64,000 bases of DNA from Yponomeuta sedellus. Its lineage: Eukaryota; Arthropoda; Insecta; Lepidoptera; Yponomeutidae. The stretch is taken from the NCBI GenBank assembly GCA_934045075.1, contig OW203725.1, positions 19,737,497 through 19,801,496 on the forward strand, given 5' to 3'. This document shows, one piece after another, positions 11,770-23,366 of the stretch. A model generated the notes under the pieces. The model did no database searches. It saw nothing but the letters and a program-made list of their open reading frames with translations, and was not told the origin of the DNA. The position numbers were made by a program, and so were the translations under genes. Position 1 is the first letter of the stretch. The number at the start of each line of letters is the position of its first letter.

Positions 11770-12784
11770 TCATGCGGTTTCCAATTTGTGTAGGTTGGCT
11801 TCATTGTCCACACGTATCTGTGGTGATCCCTCGGCCTTTCTTAGATAAACTATGCCATGTGAAGTCCAACAGAAACGGTAATTATTTTGTTTGGCAAATT
11901 CTCTAGTCAGGAAAAATAGCTTTCTGGTTTTCGCGGTTAGCACTTCCGAGATGTATATGGGTCTTTTAGGTCCGCTGAGTTGTAGATGACTCGTATTAAG
12001 TTTGGAATCCTTTGATTTGTTGTTGTTAAAGCTTCTTGATGATTGAAGTAGTGACTCCTTAAGTAGCGTATTTGAGACTTCGAGTGTGACGGGTTTATAA
12101 GACTCAGATTTTGTGTTGATTCTGTAAACGTCTTTGATGTCATTCATCTCCATCGGAACTTCTAAGGCCTTTCAAACATTTTTGACCAATTTAACCAAGT
12201 CATTTTTTGTCTCTCTGGGGTTATCTTTGGGCACGTTGCGAAATTCAATGCAATTTGACGCATTTTTTCGTTCTAAAATCTCAATTCTTTGTTCAAGGGT
12301 CTTTATGTATTTTTGTTGGTCATTGTTGTCATTTTTTTTGTGTCGAAGTTCATCTTTGACATCATCGTATTGTTTAGATATCAATTCCATTGATGCTGTG
12401 ATTTCTGCATTTTGGGCTTTTAATTCACTCGTCGATGATTTTAATGATAATTCAAGTGATTGACGCAATTTATCAAATGTTTGATCGTTCTCGTGGCTGG
12501 AGGCTGTAAATTCTAATCTGGGCCATAATATCCCTATTACTCTCATCAATTATTTCTTCACTAAGTTTCCTTTTTGATCTGGCTGTGTTAAAGTTGGTTT
12601 CGCGGTCCTCTAATTTGTTCAACGCTGGTTCTGAGGTCGTATGGGCGATAATAGAATCGCTGTCCAATTGCGCTAGAAATTTTTGCGTCGTGTGTGGCAA
12701 TTATCGTTCTTCAGTTCTCGGTTTGTTAGTAGCTGGTACCACGGTAACCGACGAAACTGGTGATGTTGGTGGTGTTCGATGCAT
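11770..12784 (-). pseudogene. LINE ORF1 (coiled coil plus FP-type nucleic-acid-binding domain)
   Basis: The likely start is at 12784 ('MHRTPPTSPVSSV'), a common N-terminus in lepidopteran LINE ORF1. A TAA follows after about 27 codons, then the frame resumes with 'FLAQLDSDSII' and 'SKRKLSEEIIDES'. The segment 12549-12172 is a heptad-rich coiled coil ending 'CIEFRNVPKDNPRETKNDL'. The segment 12153-11770 holds the domain related to baculovirus FP proteins ('RPIYISEVLTAKTRKLFFL', 'RFCWTSHGIVYLRK'). Known ORF1 proteins of this type bind the element RNA. One stop and at least two frameshifts make this copy non-functional. Confidence 0.87.
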
Positions 12785-12900
12785 TTTCTTCGTTGATTTA
12801 TGACCAAACATTAACAAAAAGTGAAGTATCCCAATTTATTTAGTTGGATTCGATCCTGGAGTAAACACACGTCTGGCGGAACGTTTCACTTTACCTCTCA

Positions 12901-15900
12901 GCCACGGCGTTGTTGATATGTGTCTCGAAAACGCCGAACAGTATGCGCTAGCGTTGTGACGTAGTAAAGTCAGCTACAAGAACTGGTTATGTTCGATTCC
13001 ACAATGGCATATTGGGTAGCTTATAAAATTGCTTGTCACTCACGTAAACATCGCCTTCAAATCAAGTTTAAGCACTGATTTTTAGTATCACTGAGAAGTA
13101 ACAACTTAGCTTTGGTGTAAATAACAATCTTGAGAGATCATTTGGGTTAAGATACGTCTTGGAAATAGTGTTTTTAGAATATTTAAGCGGAGCGACACAA
13201 AAACACGTCCAATTCTTAGCGCGTCAGCGGGACGGGGTCAACTTAAGTTAGACGAGATAAGAGCTACCGAGGGACAACCCCGGCAGTTGTAATCTAACTG
13301 TACACCGTTGGAGCGTGAAATGTGTGTGACAAGCGGAGTTTAATAAAAGCATTCAATGTCGGATTAGACACGTATCTGCCTTGTTATGAATTGCCGCTTG
13401 AAGTTTAGTTACTTTTGTACATAAATCGCCAAAAAGGAAGCAAGCGGTCTCATTATAAGAATTTAATTTAAATAATGTGCAAATGGTTTTAATAAGTCCT
13501 TAAGACAATTTATTAAAATGAAGCTTTTACTGGTTCTTAGCAGCTGTTATTTAAGACACTCGATGCTTTTATTTTGTATAGGGTAGATTAAAAAAAGTTG
13601 TATTCAGAGCGGGAATTAGTATTGCTTTCTCATGTGCTTTCTATCAGTGTTATATATACATATCAGTGTCGCTTCACGTCTACCCGCGCATACGTATTCA
13701 AGGCATCAATGGAATGAAAAAGCATGTCACATGACCTCACTGTGAATCCGTCGTTGTCTTATTATGCAAGAAGAGAATCGAGGACCTGATTGAGGATCTG
13801 CCTCTGAATGTTTAATCTGGTACACCCAGTGTGTATACATCTCTACAAATATTCCATTTAAAAACTCTGCTATTATGTCACGTTAATTATAATAATTCAA
13901 GTACACCTATTACGTTTTGCGTAACGAGCTCTCAAGATTGTGCCGCCGATGCTTCGTCGAGGCTGAGTGTGTTTGCTTTGCAATCCTCGTGTGGATTATT
14001 CAATCGCCGTCACCATTTCTCAACTGACTTAATTTTCGGCTCTTTGTAAAGTTCTTCTAGGGCATTCTGAGGATGTTTTATGCTTCAGTATAAATGTATG
14101 TGAGCACCCTCTGAATTGCCCGATGTGTTTCGGCGATCCTATCTCGGCTCACATCAAATCTTTTTAGACGCCCGCCCCCCGATACAGAACACTCTGTATA
14201 AATAATATATTTTGCTATTATCGCCTTTCTTTGTTTCCTCATTTCCTTTAGTGAGACTATGTCGGTGTAGACTATATTCATATGAGGGGAGGAATTGTGA
14301 AATGCATTCGTATAGACACCACAGTTGCGCATTTCGTGTGGTGAGTTTTTTTTCAATAAGGTTCCAAAAGCGGTTTCTATGCTTTGAGGCGGTAGTTTAC
14401 AGTTGCTTAGAACACTATATTGTGTGCTCAGGTGTTTTGCCACTTAGTGTCTCTCGTTGCAGTTTTTCCGAGTTCAAAAATTAACTTTGCTCGGTCGGTG
14501 AGTTTTAATGCTTTTCTTGTCTCGTGCGCTGTTGAGAGGTTCGCCCGAAGCGCCCCGCGGGACAGCGGGCCGTAATGTGCGGGATTAGTGGGCCACTCCG
14601 ACCCTCCGGCACTCTTAATGACAAATGGGACGACGTCCGCAAGATACACAAGTTAGCGGTAACTTATGCTGGCACTTGCCAAATTCGCCAAGTTTCTCCG
14701 CGGTGGCGGCACAATATACACGTGGCGGTCTGGCGATGCAGGCCTTTTGTTGAGACGCGAACTTTGTCTCTTGACTCCTAAGTGCATGGGGCCGTCTGTG
14801 GTAGTAGAACAAAGGAAACTTAGCGGGGTCCATCGGCTAATTGATCGTAACACGGCAGTCGTAAACTCGACCTCTGTTTATTTCTAAGGGGTACAATAAT
14901 CTTCTTCTATCGGTGGCAGTCTATAGGTTCGGTTTTGGCCCCAAATTTTGCAACGCAGCTGACTGTGTTACGTTATTGCTTAAGTTTCGTAGACTTCTAA
15001 GAGATACAAGCGTAGATAAAAGTATAAACCTCTTGCCTCTTAATCCGAACGGTCGCATTCGTCCATGATGGAGATGTTGTATAATGCTTGAACAAAACCC
15101 TTCTAATATAATATACAAACAAAAATTTGGTGGTCTATTTATTCATACAAATTGTTAACAACATTTATTTGAAAAAATAAGCAATGAAATCGCTAATTAA
15201 GAAAACTATGTTGTTGCACTTGCGGCATTCGTTCAGAATATTTCGTTTAGTCCTTTATAAATGAAAGCCACCCCCAGACCCCCTAACAGGAGACTCGCCT
15301 TTTGTGTGCGCTCAAGAGAAGTCCAATGGCAAAAGTTTGCTGAGGTAACTATCTGGACAATTCGGACAAGCCACGATTCCTATCATGGGCCGCAAAGGAA
15401 TCCGCTTTAGTCTTCATTTGAAGCTAATTATTCGTACCGACCTTTCTGATTGCAGTATTAATTATTCGACGTCCAAGTTTTTTACCATTCTACGCACATT
15501 CATGAACACAAATAGAGCGCTTTTCTCGATAAAAAATCTATGGCCCTACTACACTAAGCGAATTAAATTTTTTATGCTTCTTCTCTATCATCTTGGTCGT
15601 AGAGCGAAAGTGTGTCTGTTTCAGTGGATGATTTACGCAGGTACCTCTAACCGTGAACCCTCCATCCATATCCACATGCATACAAATGAAATTGCTTTTC
15701 ACAGCAGGATAGTTGCTTTGTCATTTTCAGGGTTCCGTTTCACCCTACTAGAGTAAATCTAAGGGTAAACTTCATAAACATAGATATATAAGAGCTTTAA
15801 GAATTTGAACATTCTTCTCGCGTTTCCAGATTTAATTAGATGCCTGAAAAACGGTGTAGCTATCGGCCATTTGGATGGAGACGCCTGGAGCGTGGAAGTC

Positions 15901-16169
15901 CGAGCAGGCCGTAACACCTGGGACGAAAAAGGTGCTTGGCATTGGAGGGGAAGAGAGCCAGGAGGAAAACCATATCTATACCGACCCGACTCCGGGCTTT
16001 TCTTTCTTGTCTACTACATGCAGTAGGACCTGCCGCACTTAAATCGGACTTTTTAGTCAGTCAAAAACGTGCCAAACTCTTAGTCACTGCTCTAATCATC
16101 CGTGACGGACGTAAAAGCCTATGACGATGATCGGTCACTACTACCTATATAAGCAGAAATTTAGTCGAG
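12901..16169. other. Long non-coding stretch, no supported gene
   Basis: Frames up to about 124 codons occur (15385-15756; 14443-14078 on minus), but none has a family motif, good splice context or repeat copies. A GC-richer patch at 14500-14850 and a patch at 15800-16140 are open over 60-73 codons in more than one frame and could be old transposon coding debris. I cannot name them. Confidence 0.45.
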
Positions 16170-16482
16170 TCTCTCGTGGCCTAGCGGAACCGAGTGATTG
16201 GAATCAATCACTTTGCAGTGCAGGATGAGTGACCGTCCCGTGACTACCGCTAGTGGCATTTTTCCGAGCGCTTCCGTGCTTCGCAAGGCACGTTAAGCCG
16301 TCGGTGCCTGCTGTCATGTAATGGCAGTCGTTAAGCCATGTCAGAGGCCTTATGGGCGGCTTGATCACTTCTGACAGAAAGGCCAGCCACTGTCTTACAA
16401 TCCTACACCAACCCGGACTTGGCCCCCGTGGTGGAGTATGGCCTTACTTTCCTGGGGTGGGGACATACAAGGGTTGATATCG
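16170..16482 (+). repeat. Interspersed repeat family X copy
   Basis: Same order of blocks as 6905-7262 ('cgagtgattggaatcaatca', 'ggcatttttccgagcgcttc', 'ggacatacaagggttgatat'), with a small deletion before the 3' end. Confidence 0.85.
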
Positions 16483-16493
16483 TTATATCATAA

Positions 16494-16672
16494 TCTTCTA
16501 TAGTATAAAAATGAATTGCTGAATGTGTTGGTAAGCGCAAATCTCGAGAGCAGCTGAACCGATTACACTAATTATTTTTTCAGAATATTGCTTGAAGTAC
16601 GAGGATGGTTCTAACGGAGAGAAAAATTAAAAATCGACTGTTGGGCGGTACGAAGTTCGCTGGGTCAGCTAG
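16494..16672 (+). mobile_element. Non-autonomous Helitron-like element
   Basis: It begins A|TC at 16494 and ends CTAG|T at 16672, obeying the Helitron rules (5' TC, 3' CTRR, insertion between A and T). A short stem 'gctg-ggt-cagc' sits just before the CTAG. The interior ('aatgaattgctgaatgtgtt') matches the minus-strand copy at 20501-20681. It resembles the small Helitron-derived repeats common in Lepidoptera. Confidence 0.8.
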
Positions 16673-16744
16673 TATTTAATATTTGATTGAGTCCTTTGCT
16701 AGACCCGGAACGTTTTTTGTGTGTGAAGTTATCAGACTTGGGTG

Positions 16745-16982
16745 ATATTATTGAATTAACCATAAGATTTACATAGCGTAATCACTTGTCCTGGTCCCAA
16801 ACTAGAATACCCTGCCATATTGTTACCAGGCAAGGATTTTTTGCATCACAAAGTCTGAAAACCATTTAGAGAGAGATATTTCAAATGAAGTGGAACAAAT
16901 GTAAGTTCGGCCTACAGAGGGAAAAGAACCCAATACCTGCCTTGGTAATCAAACGCGTGGTCGCTGGGCCGACGAGGCAGTC
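16745..16982 (-). repeat. SINE family E copy (tRNA-related), reverse
   Basis: On the minus strand it starts 'ctgcctcgtcggcccagcg', passes a B-box-like area, and contains 'tggttaccaggcaag'-type and 'tttgggacca' blocks shared with the forward copy at 29968-30180. Diverged. Confidence 0.6.
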
Positions 16983-17654
16983 TTTTTTTTTACTTGCTCA
17001 ACATATTTAGATATTGATAGTACAAGCAAACCGTTAACCATTTCGCATTGTTACTCACTGTCTGTCTCAAACAGAAACTGTTCATTTAATTAATTTTCAT
17101 GATCGAAGCTATTAAAATGTTATCGATGGACGATATCACTTTTCAGTTAAATTAACGAATATTCGAGCGTTAAATGGGATAGCACATTATTATTATCACA
17201 TTAAAATTTCATGATGCGATAGGATCCAATCCAATTTGTCAGCCCACGTCCGGCACTGCTGAACTTAGGCTTCCTCCGAGGGACGCCATGAATTTCTGAC
17301 CTTACTTAGTTGAGATGTTTGTAACTTAAAAATACGGGCATAGTGATAGATACAAAAATATGTACGGATCTTCGAACCAACATTTTAGTCCATAACACAA
17401 GATTAGCCTCACGTCATTAACTACTGAACTCTGCCCTGTATCTCAGCTGCATACTTGACGGAGTTTTCCAATACGGTGGGCCTGCGAATTCGTCTAATAC
17501 CACACTGTTAGGAGGGATTTTCTCGGCCCCATTCCCACAGCTCCCCTTCTCCTACACTACTGATGTACAACAGAAAGACGATGGAAGATTGTCTGAACTG
17601 CTGGAGTGCGCTTTCGTACAATGACGATAGATATTTCTTCTTCTTAACGTGTCA

Positions 17655-17825
17655 ATGACCAGCCATTGTGGAAAGAATTTACCAGTCAGCGTAAGGGACT
17701 CGGCAAACCTAGTGTAGGACGCCCTCCGACCAGGTGGGATGACGGTCTGCTGAAGACAGGGCGCTATGGCGCTCATTACGGGAGGGCTATGTCCAGCAGT
17801 GGACTACATAAAATAGCCTGAAGAA
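17655..17825 (+). pseudogene. RTE-clade LINE 3' fragment
   Basis: Contains 'agtgtaggacgccctccgac' (the GRPPTRW-type end of RTE ORF2) and the 3' tail 'ctatgtccagcagtggacta' followed by a GAA-rich microsatellite. 5'-truncated and frame-broken. Confidence 0.8.
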
Positions 17826-17950
17826 GAAGAAGTAAGGCACTCCCTGATTGCTGCCCAGGGTGTGCCAGACTTACGAGCTCAGTGAGTACGTCGTTCCGGG
17901 AGGCTCCTTTCATGAACCTCACGATCTATACTGCCATACTATATTGTATA

Positions 17951-18305
17951 TTGCAAAGTAGCGACTCGGGGCTGCAAGTGATGCAAATTGCCTCAGCCAG
18001 ATGTTGCTGCCTCTACGTATTACAGAGAGTATTATACTATTTTTATTTTTAATGCACTAACCCGTGCTAAGGAACAAATTTAAAAACCTATTTAGAGGTT
18101 TTTAAATTCGCAACCTCTGGCACGGATAGCCAGAGGTTGCGGGTTCGAATTCCGGCATGGGTGAAATTTTTAGCCTCTAAATAGGTTTTTAAACAGAGAG
18201 TATTGTAAAGAGGTTCGAAATTTCACTGATGTCGGTGGTCGCCCATTAGCTCAGTTGGGAGAGCGCTGGCACGGTTAGCGAGAGGTCGCGGGTTCGAGTC
18301 CCGGG
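17951..18305 (+). repeat. SINE family A copy interrupted by a second family A copy
   Basis: The outer copy runs 17951-18033 and 18205-18305 and ends in the T-arm ('gggttcgagtcccggg'). Within it, 18034-18192 is a nested copy flanked by a perfect 12-bp target duplication 'acagagagtatt' (18022-18033 and 18193-18204). Confidence 0.9.
18034..18192 (-). repeat. Nested SINE family A insertion with 5' inversion
   Basis: Read on the minus strand, the 3' end is sense ('ccttagcacgggttagtgca' plus an A-rich tail). The 5' part (tRNA-like T-arm and 'ctctaaataggttttt') is inverted and begins at the internal TTTAAA/A-run. Perfect 12-bp target duplications flank it. Confidence 0.85.
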
Positions 18306-20001
18306 TTTTTTTAAATAATGTAAATGTGAAAGTTTGTTTATTTTGATGCTTGTCACACAGCCTTGCAAATACAAAACTATCTAACTATCCTATAAAGATC
18401 ATTAACTTACATTTCCTTCAAACTTGTTACTTAATGATTTATATAGTGTAGGGCTAATTATTAAGTAGAAAGCGAAAAAGTAGAAGGCTTCGGTAATTTT
18501 CACAACTTATTAAAAGTAAACATTTCAAAATATTTTCTTATGAATAATTCAAGTTAACAGCTCCTTAAGCACGTTTAATAACATGACAGTCATATTATGT
18601 CAGCCTTAGTGGATTTCTGAGACCTTATTTAAAGTAACATGTAAAAGTATTCGCAAACGTTCTATCTGTTCAAGTTTGTAGTCACCAATCGCGCACACAA
18701 CTCTTATCTAAGCAATTCCACTCGGATCCCTTGTCTTTGTGCGCTTTATACGTCTCGTTCTTTTATAGGAGAGAGAATTTGATTCTCAGAGCTCTGTGAG
18801 CTTAAATAGAAAATGCGCTTTTCAATTAACTGTGCTCTGATCCTTAGATCAGCTTGTTTCGGAAGACTTCAGATAAGATTGAAGCTTATTTACGAAATTT
18901 TTAGCAACAAGGGACCTTCTTGTGCCGACGAAGTTCAAGACGGAGTAGCAAGATAACTCGCCGCTTTAAAGTTGTAAACAAAAACGGTATAGATAGTTCC
19001 ACAACTCGTGGGCTAACTTAAATTGGCCGCATTCTTCTTGTTTACAGGAAAACTAGTAGCCTCCAATCGTCCGGGAAATTATTAAGGCGGGTGTATTGAA
19101 ACTTATCGTTCACCAGGCAAGCTGAAGTAGGCTTTAAGAGGGTGTATTTAAGGGTCATTCGATGATTATCGACGGCGGTACACTGTCTGGGAGCTAGTTG
19201 GGCGCCGCCCGCCTCTGCCGCGTTGCTAAGGCAACACGAAGCCTTGAATTAGTTACACGAGTGATGAGCTCTCCCCCAAGTTCGATTTTGCTTTGCAGCC
19301 TGCGTCCGTTTTAAAAAACAAATTGTTTATCGAACAAAATATACATTCTGTATTACTGAAAACTACTGTGTACTATTTACACTAATATGGTGGATAATAA
19401 TTATGTCTACTTCAAAAGCACACAGCAAAAAAGCCATTGGTGTGGTATGAAATATCAAATATCAGCAAAAAACCGACAATATCCATAATCAAGTTAAAAT
19501 TCTACTTTGGTGTCGAATCACCTTGAAATTACTTAGAATTTTAAGTTACTATAATTTAAATAACAAATTTTATACTGACAGATACTTTTTTTACGATCTT
19601 TGTCCTCTCATTTTCTTTTTACCAGTCGTCTTAAATGTTGCTTCATACTCTTTATTATAAACGGGAATGCAGTCGAGGCGACATGAAATAATTGTCAAAG
19701 TGGTCGTCGCTGCGAAATTAACATCCAAATTAAAGGAGTTTGCGATCTTCCTTTGCGAATACTTTTAGCAGTTAGGTACATTAAATTAATAGGGACTCGG
19801 GAGGGATGTGCAGAACCATGCCCTTTTTGCCTACGTCAGTTTTAACGCAAATTCTCGTCTGCCTTGTTAGTTAACCCTTGTCTGACTCCTCCGTATTAAT
19901 AGTTCCTCGTATTTTTGTGTTCCTCTGTAGATGTCCCGACTAAGGCTTTGACTTCGAGAAATATTCGCCTATTTTTCTATTCGAAAATGTAATATATTTT
20001 C
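18306..20001. other. Non-coding stretch
   Basis: No gene seen. An RFX X-box-like palindrome, 'gttgctaaggcaac', lies at 19222-19235 in a locally GC-rich patch. Confidence 0.5.
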
Positions 20002-20038
20002 TTTAATTAATACATATTAATTATATGTATTAATTAAA
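20002..20038. repeat. Perfect inverted repeat, 15-bp arms
   Basis: Arms 20002-20016 and 20024-20038 ('tttaattaatacata') are perfect reverse complements with a 7-nt loop; all AT. Confidence 0.9.
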
Positions 20039-20105
20039 AAAACATTTAAAAGTGAGATTTGACGGTTTTACTATTATTTTAGTTTCAACGAAGTGAAAGT
20101 TTCCA

Positions 20106-20445
20106 TTGCCTTTTTGCATCTACGCAATGAGATGATTTATATAGCGTCCAGTAGCACCTTCACTCACACTAGTTGAAGGGACCGCTTGGACCCTGCAGTA
20201 CCTGGGACATTGTTTTAAGCTGGTGTAGGCCCCTGCAGTGCCTGATGGGACATTGTTTTCAGCTGGTGTAGGCTTGCTCGGCACCTATCCTGGCAGCTTA
20301 GTTGGCCTGGTCCGAAGGAAAGACTAATCAATACGTGCGGAGCCAACCAAGCCGCGGGTTTCCTCATGATGTTTTCCTTCACAGTTAGCGTGTGGTATTG
20401 CGACTACAAATTTGAAAATGTACATAACTTGTAAATTTTAAAGTG
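20106..20445 (-). repeat. SINE family B copy, reverse, tRNA head lost
   Basis: Contains 'gatgatttatatagcgtcca', 'ttagttggcctggtccgaag' and 'gcgggtttcctcatgatgtt', the reverse of the family core 'aacatcgtgaggaaacccgc'. It also holds an internal direct duplication of about 60 bp around 'tgggacattgttttmagctg' (20205-20275). Confidence 0.85.
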
Positions 20446-20500
20446 AAAGTTTACTCCAGTGTTTATTGATGCCTTCAGGAAAGTACAAAATGATTATCTA

Positions 20501-20681
20501 CTAGCTGACCCAGCGAACTTCGTATCGCCTAACAGTCGATTCTTTAATTTTTTTTTTCTTTCCGTAAATGGTTCTTACGGAGAGAAAAATAAAAACGCTC
20601 GTACTTCAAGAGAAATCAGTTCAGCTGCTCTCGATATTTGCGCTTACCAACACATTCAGCGATTCATTTTTATATTATAGA
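20501..20681 (-). mobile_element. Non-autonomous Helitron-like element
   Basis: The reverse complement begins A|TC at 20681 and ends CTAG|T at 20501, with the same interior as 16494-16672. The terminal stem 'gctgacccagc' is present. Confidence 0.8.
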
Positions 20682-23024
20682 TGGAGGAAATAAAAAGTTC
20701 TCTTTATAAAGTAGCAAATAACTATTCGAATAGTAAATATGGGCGAATATTACAAGCCCTAGTCGCGACACGGAGGTCTTTGACCGGCGCGGCGTGCTGC
20801 CATGGCGACGCCCAGGTACTATGTTTCATACACAGCGGAGGACTTGGAATAAAAGCTTATTAGAAAAGGCGCCTTTCATAAACCCTTTACGGCGAAGGTG
20901 TACGACTTTTCTTGAGAAACTAGCTCTGCGAGGGGTTCCACGGGTATAGTAGAATAGACTTTGCTTCTGGGTGTTCTCTACGTAGTGAATTTTAAATCGT
21001 TAGCAATATTTATATTTAAAGGAACAGTTTGCTTCCTGCGATGCAGGAAGAGTCCCGTGTCCCAGCAGTGGGGACACACAAAGGCTTGATATCATAATGA
21101 TGATTAAAGGAATGTGTAAGTCATCTTCATATAATTAATTAAGAAATTAATAATAGCTTTGAAAAGATATTTCGGATGTTTGTATTTAGGGATGAACATC
21201 CCGAAATACCGTACCGAAATAACCTAATTATTCACCATATTTTGATTCTTAATCATGGTCCAGGTTAAATAGGCTAGAAGTATATTAAGTAATAAAATCA
21301 ATATGATTGATGTCTAAAAAAGTCAAATAGAGTGATGTCAAATGAAACGGGTAACATAAATAAAGTATTAGTGCTATTAGAGCCATTTAGCAGTACTGAT
21401 ATATCAATCTTGACTTCGTTACTAACTACTTAATAGTAAAACGTCTGGCAGGTGGTACACTTGTACGACGCTCACTCCTCGGCAAAAGAGCACCTACGTA
21501 TAGTTTCTAGTTAAAACTGAAACTGGAATGCATTTTTCATGTTTTCCCTGCTACGTGCTCCGCTGCTTGGTTAATATTTTCTCATAGGTTTATTAACTTG
21601 TCTCAAGCGCTTAGACTTTTTAAAGGCTAGCATCAACGGTCGCGCCATTTGGCGTAGCTCCGAAGGACTTAAGTCTTATGATCATCAAATTCATCAAAAG
21701 GTTCATTTAGAAAGCGTGCGTTGTTGTTGCATACGTCTCGGCGCGGAATGACCGCAATGGATGACACAATCACGCTACGGCGCTACGGGATGGATGTGGA
21801 TATCCGCTGTTTTACGTCACGCCAAAGTATTTTACAGTCATGATCAACTCCTATACTACGCGCCCCAAATCCGGAACGAGTCATATCGTGTTACTGTCAA
21901 ATTGAATCCCAATTTATGTTGCAAACGTCAGGATTATGATAGGATTTAGTGATGTGCACCAATTAGGCCTCAGGACTTGGGTGTATTGTATGTCACGCCA
22001 TTTAACGCGACGCAGTGGTGCGATACCAAGATTGCTAGCCTTTACGTAGACCTCCACGTTTGCGGAGAAACAATATATGATTTGAGAATTATTTTACAGC
22101 TGAAGGTTATTGTGATAATTCTGAATGACGTTTATTACGCTAGTGTGACAAAAATACTTCCTAGTGTTACGTTACGTAATACGTCAAGTATTATTTATAT
22201 TATTATGTTAGCAATATACAAGAACAGTTAAACAATTCATTAACCAAGTATTTTCGTTCTACATCCCTTCTTAGGTGAAAATATATTGCCTTTACTAATA
22301 ACGTCGTTTCTTTTATATTAGCAAAGTTGTAACAATATCATCGTATTTTTACCCTTATATTTTCCTTGTATTAAAGGACTATGCTGTTTGCGAGCACTCC
22401 CCTCGTGTAGGTACGATGGGAAGTTTCCCATCCGCCCAAAAAGTTACGACAAAGGATTAGTTCACTCGCAACATGCAAGTTTTTCCATGTAACCTGTCCT
22501 GATTTATTATGCAAACGCCAGTTTATTGAATTTATGGACGGAAAACACACTGTCCCTACTATATTTTACCGATAGAATATCTGTAGATCTCTTGGCTTGG
22601 GGCAGTTGAGACTTTTATTAGGGTTACGTTCAAGATTTATTGGTGTAACGAAACATTCGACAGTTTATCAGTTTATTTTTGTATCTTGTGATATCATTTC
22701 TCCAAAGCGAATGTATCTGCTATGTTAAATTATGGTAATACGATTCAAAATCCGCATTCTTAAAAAAAATCACGAATATTAGCTTAATACAAACATTAAA
22801 GGTTTTTGTGTGTCATTTAAAATACTTACGTAATATTGTTATATAATTAGTGTGCTGATTCATCAATTCACTCTTCACATGCTTTATATTTCTTATCGGT
22901 GAAAACTGATACGGAATAAATTTATCACTTTATCAAGTTATTTACATTCAAGCGATTGCCATCCATATGTCCGACTGTTAGAGACGCCGCGGCGCGCCGC
23001 TTCCTTTGAAACTACCCAAATATT
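20682..23024. other. Non-coding stretch with a family X 3' end
   Basis: No exon is supported. Bases 21030-21100 are a 5'-truncated family X copy ('cagcagtggggacacacaaa'). The rest shows nothing recognisable. Confidence 0.5.
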
Positions 23025-23366
23025 CCGTTCTATTCTATAAGAGCTGCCGCAAAATAACGGGCAATTACTCGAAAGCTGTATTCTATTCTATAAGAGCTGC
23101 TGTAAAATAACGAACAATCACATGAAAGTTGCATTGTATTCTATAAAAGCTGGTGTAAAAAAATGGACAATGACTCGAATGTTGCATTCTATTCTATTAG
23201 AGCTGCTGTAAAGTAACGGACAATTGCTCGAATGTTGGATTATATTCTATAAGTGCTGATGTAAAAGAACGGATAATTATTCGGATTTGCATTTTATTCT
23301 ATAAAAGCTACCGTAAAACAAGAACAACTACTCGAATGTTGCATTCTATTCTTTAAAAGCTGCTGT
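23025..23366. repeat. 53-bp minisatellite, ~6.5 units
   Basis: The block 'tattctataagagctgctg' recurs at 23031, 23084, 23137, 23190, 23243, 23295 and 23347, giving periods of 53, 53, 53, 53, 52 and 52. Units differ by several substitutions, so the array is old. It has no coding frame and no spacer/repeat alternation, so it is not a CRISPR. Confidence 0.95.

Larger units (their letters stand above)
7263..12900 (-). mobile_element. Near full-length but broken Jockey/CR1-group LINE
   Basis: Reading the minus strand: a probable 5' UTR (about 12900-12785), ORF1 (12784-11770), a spacer, ORF2 endonuclease and reverse transcriptase (11438-7679), a 3' UTR with a GT-rich tract (7598-7651 on +), a polyadenylation signal AATAAA (around 7287) and an (ATT)n tail at about 7264-7284. 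Both ORFs carry stops and frameshifts, and a DNA transposon sits in the endonuclease at 10106-10942. The element is dead but nearly complete, about 4.8 kb without the insertion. Confidence 0.88.

Noticed and set aside
14078..14853. Minus-strand open frames in a GC-richer patch
   Set aside because: No motif, splice support or repeat copies found; kept only as a note in the non-coding stretch.
23025..23366. CRISPR-like regular repeat
   Set aside because: The 53-bp units are head-to-tail without spacers, diverged, and in eukaryotic intronic or intergenic DNA.
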